A stretch of 64,000 bases of DNA from Gigaspora margarita (taxonomy: Eukaryota > Glomeromycota > Glomeromycetes > Diversisporales > Gigasporaceae): the NCBI GenBank assembly GCA_009809945.1, contig WTPW01000062.1, forward strand, positions 692,284 through 756,283, written 5' to 3'. Each line of letters starts with the position of its first letter. Position 1 is the stretch's first letter. The notes below the pieces were generated by a model that worked only from the letters and a program-made list of their open reading frames with translations, was not told where the DNA came from and made no database searches. Both the position numbers and the translations under genes were made by a program. This document shows positions 41,718-50,875 of this stretch, piece after piece.

Positions 41718-41955
41718 TAGTGATGCCACCGAAATTGATTTTTGAAAAAGGCCTATTTCGTCTTCATTAGAGAAAATTAAAATTTTTTATAAGGAAGAGC
41801 AAATAAAATTTATATAAATATGTTCTTTATAATTTCGTCTATTCAAAAAAAGTATCAAATAATTTCGTCTTTTAAGTAAAATAGGTCAAAAACAATTTCG
41901 TCTTCAAATTTTAATTTCGGGTTTTCAAACCCGAAATGCTTTCGTCCTCATGTAT
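41718..41955. mobile_element. 238-bp insertion in LINE ORF2 with 9-bp duplication
   Basis: ACGCAGTCC is duplicated at 41709-41717 and 41956-41964, exactly interrupting the LINE frame (...DDTLWITQS / TQSKTELEKII...). The insert begins TAGTGATGCCACCGAAATTG and ends TTTCGTCCTCATGTAT, with poor terminal inversion. It contains four ATTTCGTCT repeats and a hairpin TTTCGGGTTTTCAAACCCGAAA. A 9-bp duplication suggests a MULE-type MITE; the weak TIRs leave this open. Confidence 0.7.
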
Positions 41956-42492
41956 ACGCAGTCCAAAACAGAGCTTGAGAAGATTATTAAAGCAGCCATC
42001 TCATTTTATCAGATGGCTAACATACAAGTCAACCCCACCAAATCTACTTTCATGATTAAGCACACTTCATCTACCATATCATTTCTCAACTCGACCCTTA
42101 CTTCAACTCCCACCAATCAACCTTTCAAATTTTTAGGCTGTTGGTTTACACTTAATAACAAACAGACTGCCCAAACCAAACTTATTCAAGAGGAAGCGCT
42201 GAACTTAGCAGGCATTGCCAATACCAAAAATATAACAGATAAACAAATTTCTTACATCATTAACACGGTAATCATTCCTACCATTGAGTACTGCTTACAC
42301 AATATCATACTCCCTCAGTTCACTTGCAACAAGATTCTAGGAAAATACCTCACCATTGCAAAACACAAGGCACACCTCTCCCACTCTACTCCCAACAGCA
42401 CAATACTTAACCACAACCTCTACAACATAAGAAATATATGGGATATCCAGCTATAGCACCACACTAGTAACTTCCTATTCCGTATTAACAAC
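41956..42492 (+). pseudogene. LINE ORF2: RT thumb / middle region
   Basis: A frame of 168 residues from 41950 to 42456 continues the LINE protein after the insertion: KTELEKIIKAAISFYQMANI, VNPTKSTFMIKHTS, PFKFLGCWFTLNNKQTAQTK, YIINTVIIPTIEYCLHNIIL. The 'N-x-x-K-(S/T)' and 'F-LG' phrases are typical of the segment after the YxDD box in LINE RTs. It is stopped at 42456, 44 bases before the next insertion. Confidence 0.75.
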
Positions 42493-42500
42493 CCCTCAAC

Positions 42501-42766
42501 TAGGGTTCCTCAAAGTCGAATCAAATCGAATATTAGGCATATTTGAATTTGATCAAATCGAATAAGCTCTTGATTTGAATTTGATTTGATCAAATCAAAT
42601 CAAATCAAATCAAATATATTTGTAATTTTTATTAAATATTTTCGAATCGAATCGAATATTTTGTCAATTTGAATTTGATTTGATTTGAAATTTCTGTATT
42701 TGAATTTGATTTGAGATCGAATATTTGATCGAATCAAATCGAATCAAATCGAATTGCGGAACCCTA
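42501..42766. mobile_element. 266-bp hAT-type MITE in LINE ORF2
   Basis: The ends TAGGGTTCCTCAAAGTCGAA and, in reverse complement, TAGGGTTCCGCAATTCGATT start alike. CCCTCAAC (42493-42500) and CCCTCAAT (42767-42774) are an 8-bp duplication with one transition. The interior is almost entirely (A/G)ATCGAATCAAATC and TTTGAATTTGATTTGA repeats, giving strong self-complementarity. Typical small hAT element. Confidence 0.8.
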
Positions 42767-42774
42767 CCCTCAAT

Positions 42775-44716
42775 ACTAGGAATTTCCACACGCATAAGAC
42801 TTCAACACTTCAAAACAACCTGTGGTCAATAACCAACATCCTCCAACACCCACAACCCGTCATTGGTGGTCCTAACAGACACACTACTAACTTCAGAATC
42901 ACAACACTATTTAACCACATAGAAGTTACCATCCAAGCCAACCCAGAAATTAGATGGCTCCAAACGATTGATAATGGAGGCATACCATTAGAAAAAATCC
43001 TCACAAAGCACCCCAAATACAACACATTCAAGCAGCAGCTACGCCACAAACATATTTTGTACTTGGAGCAGCTCTGCTCAGCAGACAACAATACCCTATT
43101 AGACTGGTAGCACCTGTCACCCAGGCTGCTGCACCTCCCAACAGGAAAAACTCCACTTTGGTTCTTATACCTAGAAAGTACAATCCTATCACATACTCAC
43201 CAGCACACCATCTTATCTGAATCCCTATCTAAGGGCTTCAACCCCTTTGCTTACCACACTAACCTCATATCCAAGTCTTCAAAACCCTGGGTACTCACAT
43301 ACCAAAATGCTGAAATCATCATAGGGCAAACCCAAAAATCTTCAAAAAGGCCAACTCAATCTCTATCACACACTAGCAACATGATATAGATACCACACAA
43401 TTCAACTACTATCCCCTGCTACAGATCACATGCACACCTTGTTAAGGTTGCCACCTCAACTCAAACCGCATAGCCAACCTCTGCACCCTGAAGGTGTCAG
43501 CAATATTCTCTATCCAGTTCTTTGGTAGAAAACACAAAAACAAACAACTCAAGCTCAATGCTAACTACATTGACCTTATTTACTCTACTGCAATCAAATA
43601 CCCAACAGACATCCCACCTCCCTCTACTATATACATCACAGACTCTCTCACTTCATCTCTCTTCTATGACAACAAAGCATGCCAAAAACTCTGCCAAATT
43701 GCGAGCACCAATAGAAGTCAACAACAATTCACATTTTACACAGACGGCTTAGTCACAGAAATCGGTACCAACCAATGCTCAATGGGCATTGGCTGGGTAC
43801 AGATCTACAACAACCAGGTCTTAAAGGAATTCTAGCCCAAGTGCACAACTGGCCATCCTTATACAAAGCAGAACTGCTCGCAATCCTTTCTGCCATATCC
43901 ATGACACCATGTAATTCGATTATAAACATCTACACAGACTCCCAGTCCATCATATCCAAATATAGCAAACTGCTATCCTTCCCTAAGCACTCTACCAAAC
44001 ACTTTAAGTTTAGTCTGTGGCCTATCTGGCACATATTACTCAATGCCATATGAGCATTCAACATTTAGCTCAAACTACACAAAGTTCAAGCACACTCAGA
44101 CAACATCTTCAACAACCAAGCAGATCTTCTAGCTAGAAATCATCTGTCACCCAACAAACTACTCTTTAATCATGCCAACATTCACAACCCCTACTACTTT
44201 TTTCAATGGGAAAACAGCTCCGTAGAGAGCTCAACCAGACGCTTTATCAAAAATATTTGTAAGGTGCACATAACAGCGATATGGTCCTCACAGAAGCGTA
44301 GCTCAGAATGGTCACACTTCTCACACTATATAGACTGGAATACTACCTGACTCTACTTCAACAACAACCAAAAGAGCTCCAATAACTTTACCAACCTGAA
44401 ACTTAATCACTTAAAATCATTGAAAACTAAAACCCTATTTAACGATCTGCCCACGCATTCACACTTGCACACTATATTCCCAGACATATTCTCCTTTGCC
44501 AATTGCTTTGAATGCAGAATGCTAGACTCTTTCTCTCACTGGAAAACTTGTCAAAATCCCTCACTCATCAACCAAATCATCCTCACAGCCATTTTAGAGG
44601 TGGTCAGAAGTAGTGACCTAGAGCTACCTGACTCTCAATACAACAGCCTTACTCAACTAATTTACACTCACCCCTTATTCAACCCACTTCAACCTTCCTA
44701 TACTCCTATTCCTTGA
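42775..44716 (+). pseudogene. LINE ORF2: connection, RNase H and Cys-rich C-terminal region
   Basis: After the hAT insertion the LINE protein continues (FHTHKTSTLQNNLWSITNIL; LFNHIEVTIQANPEIRWLQT; HKHILYLEQLCSADNNTLLD to 43110). RNase H blocks follow in order: FYTDGLVTEIG (about 43734), LYKAELLAILSAI (about 43860) and NIYTDSQSIISKY (about 43927), then the H-rich VQAHSDNIFNNQADLLAR (about 44087). FANCFECRMLDSFSHWKTCQ (about 44497) is a C-x2-C...H-x3-C-like motif. RNase H removes the RNA strand after first-strand synthesis. There are several frame changes and stops, so it is not functional. Confidence 0.8.
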
Positions 44717-45300
44717 ATTCCACCTTGAAGGATCTTATTCCCATCCCTCTAAGCCAAACAGTACAATCCTCTGATATACCCTACAAACAGGCATCTCAAA
44801 TAATAATCAAATCTCTTCTCAAAGTGTCTGAAGAGTCCTACGAGCAGATATAGAAACCATACTGCTTTGCACTCGCTTACTGGAAGAAAACCAACAACAT
44901 CCGTTTCGAGTACAATAGGCCCAAACCAACACAACCACGCCCTCCTTGCAAAAACTGACATTCAAAGAAAAATTTTACCTACAACTGTCTCTGCAGTCTC
45001 CCAAACCAACTCTACAATGACTCCAATTCATGTTTACTAATAGGCCAAGCCCTTCACAAAATCAGCATCTGGTCCACTATGTGGATCAAATATAGTATTC
45101 CTACAAACTATATTTTGTCTATTCAAATCTAGGTGAGTCTTGACCACTCTAGTAGGTTTAGGTCGCAGATAAACTAGTCTGAGCTCTTATCTTGCATTAG
45201 TTTATATATATTTGTCACTGTACAATTTAAGTGAGTAACCATTTATATAAATTATTCAATAAAGATACAAGCAAGGCCTCACCTTAAAAAAAAAAAAAAA
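44717..45300 (+). mobile_element. LINE ORF2 end, 3' UTR and poly-A
   Basis: The last coding part (about 44700-45132) includes NCLCSLPNQLYN and IWSTMWIKYSI, matching the 3' fragment at 1011-1780. The untranslated end contains AGGTGAGTCTTGACCACTCT, GCAGATAAACTAG, AATAAAGATACAAG and CCTCACCTTA followed by A15. Comparison of three copies in this window gives the conserved 3' end of the family. Confidence 0.8.
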
Positions 45301-45323
45301 TAAAAAAATAAAATAGCTAGAAT

Positions 45324-45566
45324 TAAAGATCAAGTAATATCAGGTTCATCAATTAGGCCACTTTAATTTAATTCTATGTTTAACATAACCCTCCTCCTCT
45401 CGATTGAGCAAATTATAGGAGAGAGTTAAACAACATATATATATATATAACTTTTAGATTCAAATTTTACTTTTCATATTACTAAAATGAACCTATACAG
45501 AAAAATCACCAAAATTAGAGTAGCTGTGTAATACAGTTATGCTAAACCTAGGAACATTATATAAGT
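45324..45566. other. AT-rich spacer
   Basis: Contains an (AT)n tract near 45438-45450 and a short CCCTCCTCCTCTCG stretch. No gene or element ends recognised. Confidence 0.4.
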
Positions 45567-45635
45567 TAGTTAGAATTAATTAGTAAAATTTTATGAAACA
45601 TAGGAATTTATAGAATTTTATTAATAAAATTTTAT

Positions 45636-46772
45636 TTTTATTTTTTTTTTTTTACTTAGGCAGTTTCGCTAGTACTTTATTAAAATACTAAGTATATTGC
45701 TACATTAATATACTTGTTTACTCCTAATTTGCAAGCCTGACATCACCCGGCTGCTACTATTAGATAGTGTCCAAGTGCAACCTATCACACTAATTTGAAG
45801 AATAATCTAAAAACTAGAGGCTATGTTAAACTAGCCTAAGTGCCACATCAAAATGGCTTCTTCTCTTCTTCGTATTCCTTTAACTAACAAGGAATTTAAT
45901 AAGAACAAATAAGGAGAGGGGTAAAGTAAAAAAAAGAACAAAAGCCAAGAAAATAAAGATGAAAAAAGAAAAAAAAGAAAAACAAACACAATGAAGAATA
46001 GAATGGAAAACAAAAAAGAAAAAAAACCACATGGTATAAACATGAAGGCTAGTCTAACAAAAGAAACAAAATGAAACAAAAAAGAAAAGAAAAAAAATAC
46101 ACTATTATAACCTGTGCCAGGCTTAATAAAAATTATATAACAAATGCAACTATTGTATATCTCTACTTTAAAGCTATGCCTTAATTTATATTATCTTCTG
46201 ACCAAACATCCAGCCTCGGATATCTCTTAACCATCGACTGGAGCAACATCGTATGGAGTAGCACCGATAGTGCATCTATAAACAAACACGTCATATAGTT
46301 GCATTCTACTGAGTCCATCCGAATTTGGAAGAGTAAACAATACCGATCTTTTGCAGGGAATAAACCAAATCGCTACTTTTTGTTGAAAATTTTGAAAGGT
46401 TGGCATGGAAGCAAGAAAAATGATAGAAAGGAATCATTTGCAAGAAATTCACAGGAGTGTGTAGTCAGAAAACTCATTCTTTTGCTGTTCCCCTTTATTC
46501 TGTCACAGGTTACTTTGTCGATGATGAAATTTTTTGTCTCTTCACCAAAATTTCGTGCTTACTAAAGCGTTGCCTGCTTGTTTCACTCGTTCTTACTACC
46601 GTTGCTTTTGGTTTGTATGCCGAATATAACAGAGGAGTCCTCCAGAGTAAGGTTGACCTTTGTAAAAACTGTAAGTCCTGCGATACTATCAACACTCCAG
46701 CAAAAAACTTTTCGTTTTCTTTCATTAAAAATTTGGTCCAAGTGATCATCAGAAAGAGTTCTTATTTATTTG
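45636..46772 (-). mobile_element. 1.1-kb retroposon (minus), shared 3' tail
   Basis: ATAAAATTTTAT is duplicated at 45624-45635 and 46773-46784, within a P1 palindrome of the satellite. The plus strand starts with a T-run. On the minus strand the end reads TTTTAATAAAGTACTAGCGA, AACTGCCTAAGT and poly-A, matching the tails at 30621 and 49131. The 5' part (46150-46770) is less AT-rich. It has a minus frame of 79 codons (46510-46749, MITWTKFLMKENEKFFAG) and overlapping plus frames including one with a membrane-like stretch (LLVSLVLTTVAFGLYAEYNR); neither is convincing. It could carry a retrocopied host transcript. Confidence 0.6.
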
Positions 46773-48394
46773 ATAAAATTTTATAAAATCTTATTATACA
46801 CAAATTTTTATTAATCAATTCTAACTTTATACACTAAGTAAACATATATAGTATCTAAAAATATATCAAATCAGCAGGGTTAGTTTTATTTTACTTAAAA
46901 TTTGAATAATAGGTGCATAATTTTGGAGTTTTGATCAAAAAAGTCAAATTTAAGCATCTTTTTTCCAAATTTCAAATAAAATAAAAACAATTCTGCTGAT
47001 TTAATATATTTTTAGACTCTGAACAAGTTTACCTAGCGAATTAAGTTAGAATTAATTAGTAAAATTTTATGAATAATAAGATTTTATAGAATTTTATTAA
47101 TAAAATTCTATAAAATCTTATGATTCACAATATTTACTAATTAATTCTAACTTAATGCACTAGGTAACCTTGTTCAGAAACTAAAAATATATTAAATCAG
47201 CAGAATTGTTTTTATTTTACTTGAAATTGGAGAAAAGATGCTTAAATTTGACTTTTTTAATCAAATTTCAAAATTATACATCTATTCTCCAAATTTCAAG
47301 TAAAATAAAATAACCCTACCAATTTGATGTATTTTTAGGTGCTGCACAAGTTTACTTAGTGCATTACGTTAGAATTAATCAGTAAAAGTTTGTGAATCAT
47401 AAGATTTTATAGAATTTTATTAATAAAATTTTATAAAATCTTATAATACATAAATTTTTATTAATTAATTCTAACTTTATGCACTAAGTAAACATGTACA
47501 GCACATAAAAATATATCAAATTGGCAGGGTTATTTTTATTTTACTTAAAATTTGAAGAATAGATGCATAATTTTGGATTTTTGATCAAAAAAGTCAAATT
47601 TAAGCATCTTTTCTTCAAATTTCAAGTAAAATAAAAGCAATACTACCGATTTAATGTATGTTTAGGCTCTGAACAAGTTTGCCTAGTGAATTAAATTAGA
47701 ATTAATTAGTAAAATTTTTGAATAATAAGATTATTTATTAATAAAATTCTATAAAATCTTATGATTCAAAATATTTTACTAATTAACTCTAACTTATTGC
47801 ACTAGGTAAACTTGTTCAGAGTCTAAAAATACATTAAATTGGCAGTATTGTTTTTATTTAACTTGAAATTTGAAGAAAAGATGCTTAAATTTGATTTTTT
47901 TGATCTAAAATTCAAAATTATGCATCTAATTCTCCAAATTTTAAGTAAAATAAAAATAACTCTACCAATTTGATGTATTTTTAGATGCTATACAAGTTTA
48001 TTTAGTGCATTAAGTTAGAATTAATCAGTAAAAGTTTGTGAATCATAAGATTTTATAGAATTTTATTAATAAAATTTTATAAAATCTTATAATACATAAA
48101 TTTTTATTTATTAATTCTAACTTTATGCACTAAGTAAATATGTACAGCACCTAAAAATACATCAAATTGGCAGGGTTATTTTTATTTTACTTGAAATTTG
48201 GAGAATAGATGTATAATTTTGGATTTTTGATTAAGAAAATCAAATTTAAGCATTTTTTCTCTAATTTCAAGTAAAATAAAAACAATTCTGCTGATTTAAT
48301 GTATTTTTAGACTCTTAACAAGTTTACCTAGTGCAATAAGTTAGAATTAATTAGTAAATATTGTAAATCATAGAATTTTATTAATAAAATTTTA

Positions 48395-49131
48395 AGGGTG
48401 TGACGATCTAGAGAAGTGGCCAGGTTGTCACCCCCAAGTGGCAGGTCCAAAGTTCAAATCCCACTGATGACGATAACGAAAAATAGGCCTGTATTATAGT
48501 AACTGTGGCTCAATATTGGTTGGGTGAGAAACCTGTAACCTTGGTTCCACCATCTTGAATAGGAGCTCGCGGGCGCAATAAAATCCAAGGAATCAGAAAA
48601 ACAGAAACCCATTTGGGAAGTCCCGATTAAGGAGGTAGATTAGGATCTCTGACGGCGCTACCATAAAAAGAGATCAGTACCGGGATTCGAACGAACCTTA
48701 AAAGGGCAAATGAGGTGCCTAGCGGTTCGGAGTGACTTGGACTGCAAGTGTCGGTACAATGCAGATGTGTCGGTACTGAAAATCTATGAATAACTACGAA
48801 ATGGGACGTGGCTGTTCAATGGTAATCCTTTCAGTTTAAGGACTAGTGCAGACAGGTCGCACTTGATTTCCTTAAGTGGAAATGGAGTGATGTCGGACTT
48901 TAGAATTAAATATTGGTTGGATCGTTAGTAGGAATCAGAGGGTTTAAATAGGCAACTTCTGTAGTTGGGTTGTAGGTATAGCAGCTAGTGTAGAACCTTC
49001 GGGCGGACTACTTAAATTAGGCACCAAAAGTGCACGTGTGGCTAGTTGTACCCTTGTTCTCAAAAAATGTACTCCAATTTAATATATTCTAATAAAGTAT
49101 CGGCGAGGTTGTCGAAGTTGGAAAAAAAAAA
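48395..49131 (+). mobile_element. SINE, tRNA-like head, shared 3' tail, 15-bp duplication
   Basis: ATTAATAAAATTTTA is duplicated at 48380-48394 and 49132-49146. The head has GATCTAGAGAAGTGGCCAGG (A-box-like) and CCAAAGTTCAAATCCCACTG (B-box-like, GTTCAAATCC) 35-40 bases later, consistent with a tRNA-derived Pol III promoter. The body is GC-richer than its surroundings. The tail reads TATTCTAATAAAGTATCGGC, GAGGTTGTCGAAGTTGG and an A-run. It sits in a P1 palindrome of the satellite. Confidence 0.8.
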
Positions 49132-49865
49132 ATTAATAAAATTTTATATAATTTTATTATTAATAAAATTTTACTAATTAATTCTAACTTATTGCACTAG
49201 GTAAACTTGTACAGCATCTAAAAATACATCAAATCGGTAGAGTTATTTTTATTTTACTTAAAATTTGAAGAATAGATACATAATTTTGGATTTTTGATCA
49301 AAAAGTCAAATTTAAGCATCTTTTCTCTAAATTTTAAGTAAAATAAAAATAACCCTGCTGATTTAATATGTTTTTAGGTGCTGTACATATTTACTTAGTG
49401 CATAAAGTTAGAATTAATTAAGAAAAATTTATGTATTATAAGATTTTATAGAATTTTATTAATAAAATTCTATAAAATTTTATGATTCACAAAATTTTAC
49501 TAATTAATTCTAACTACATGCACTAAATAAACTTATTTAGAACCTAAAAATATATTAAATTGGCAGAAATATTTTTATTTTACTTGAAATTTGGATTAAA
49601 GATGCTTGAATTTGACTTTTTTGATCAAAATCCAAAATTATACATCTATTCTCCAAATTTTAAGTAAAATAAAAATAACTTTGCTGATTTGATGCATTTT
49701 TAGGTTTACTTAGTGCATAAAGTTAGAATTAATTAATAAAAATTTATATATTATAAGATTTTATAAAATTTTATTAATAAAATTCTATAAAATCTTATGA
49801 TTTATAAAATTTTACTAATTAGTTCTAACTTCATGCACTAAGTAAACTTGTTAGCACCAAAAAAT

Positions 49866-49990
49866 AAATTTAAGTATATTTAGACTCAGACCAGTCTGTA
49901 TAAAATTTAGAGTCTGAGTCTGGTCTGATCCTGGGCCGGACCTGAACTGGACCTATTCCGAACCTGGCCAGATCTGAACCAGACCTAATC
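49866..49990. repeat. GTCTGAGTCTGG-rich right flank of satellite array 2
   Basis: Phrases AGACTCAGACCAGTCTG, GTCTGAGTCTGGTCTGATCC and GGACCTGAACTGGACC. This is a locally GC-rich internally repeated end like the left flank of array 1 (27925-28040). It probably marks one terminus of the element that carries the palindromic satellite. Confidence 0.5.
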
Positions 49991-50867
49991 ATTTGTTGTT
50001 TAAGTCCCTCCCCCCCCCTCTAAAAAATTTTGAACTTGTTATATTAAACAAAGAATTAAATTGGAGTGGCCTTACTACTAGTTCCTATTGGATGCAGTAT
50101 TTAATTGTATAAAACATAAATTATTAGATTTGAAATTTCAAATAATGGTTGAATGTTAAGTAATAAAACATATTGTTAAAGTACTATAGTATAGAAATTT
50201 AACAAAAAACATATATTAGACCATGCAAAATTAATTTTTTATTTGTATAAAAATGTTCCAAAATTTCAGTTAGCAGGTTGGATTTTTTTTTTAATCTACT
50301 ATAAATTAATATGCTCTTGTTCATACCTAAAAAATTTTAGATTTTTTTTTGGTTCTATTATATAATTCCAGTCAGAGAATATACCATAAATAAATAGTAC
50401 CAATTATACTATTTATAGTAATAGAATGCTGATCAAATAGTTCCAAAAATTTCTTTATGTTAATCCAAGAATGATCAATAACCAATCAAATTAACTGAAG
50501 ATAAATATGTATTGGGCAAGTGATCATACATACATATAATATATGGGTCTGTATTATTTCGTTAACAATTATTTCATCATTATAATATTTTACTAACAAA
50601 TATTCACTAACCAGTTTATATTACCAACAGTTTGTTTTACCAAAGCTTATTTTACTGACAAGTTTTATTTTTTAAAAAGTATACTAATTTTAGCTCTAAT
50701 TCTATCTATTCTACCCTGATCCTAATAACAATGACCAGAATTACTTTGTTGGTAAAATGAGCTTCAGTAAATAAACTATGGCAAAATAAACTTGTCAGTT
50801 ATTAGCAAATGTATAGTAGTGCAATCTTTCGAAAGATCTTGCAAACCTGCAAAATCTTTTGAAAGAT
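49991..50867. other. AT-rich sequence with a possible decayed TIR element
   Basis: Between about 50550 and 50815 TTTACCAAAGCTTATTTTAC and GGTAAAATGAGCTTCAGTAA, with ACTGACAAGTTT and AACTTGTCAG outside them, form imperfect inverted repeats. AATCTTTCGAAAGATCTTGC (50822) is a short palindrome. No gene. Confidence 0.35.
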
Positions 50868-50875
50868 TTCACATA

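Larger units (their letters stand above)
40407..45307 (+). mobile_element. 5'-truncated LINE with ORF2 (RT, RNase H, zinc motif)
   Basis: A 16-bp duplication ATAAAATAGCCAGAAT (40391-40406) / ATAAAATAGCTAGAAT (45308-45323) brackets the copy. The 3' end has AGGTGAGTCTTGACCACTCT, AATAAAGATAC and a poly-A run. ORF2 contains RT blocks NNKACGPSGISYEMLKHNGP (about 40943), a DMSKAYDSVNF block (41346-41380) and AYIDDTLW (41682-41706), then RNase H and a C-terminal Cys-rich end. RT followed by RNase H suggests the I/Tad1-like group, but this is not certain. ORF1 and the endonuclease are missing through truncation. Confidence 0.85.
45567..49865. repeat. Palindromic satellite array 2, with two retroposon insertions
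   Basis: Same unit as 28745-29870. P2 centres (TTTTTGATCAAAAA-like) lie near 46935, 47262, 47584, 47900, 48229, 49292 and 49622, a period of about 325 bp once the SINE is subtracted. Orientation alternates forward, reverse, forward, reverse, forward, then forward (after the SINE) and reverse. P1 palindromes centred on TTTTATTAATAAAATTTTA separate them. Two of these P1 centres hold retroposons (45636-46772 and 48395-49131). No coding. Confidence 0.8.

Noticed and set aside
45831-46079. 82-codon hydrophobic minus-strand frame
   Set aside because: It derives from AAAGAAAAAA runs. It is in the sense direction of a retroposon but shows no ordered protein features.
46457-46786. 109-codon plus frame with a membrane-like stretch
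   Set aside because: It runs against the sense of the surrounding minus-strand retroposon and ends in the duplicated satellite sequence, so it is probably chance.
48396-48470. Possible tRNA gene
   Set aside because: The B box is good but there is no cloverleaf. It is the head of a retroposon with a 15-bp target duplication.
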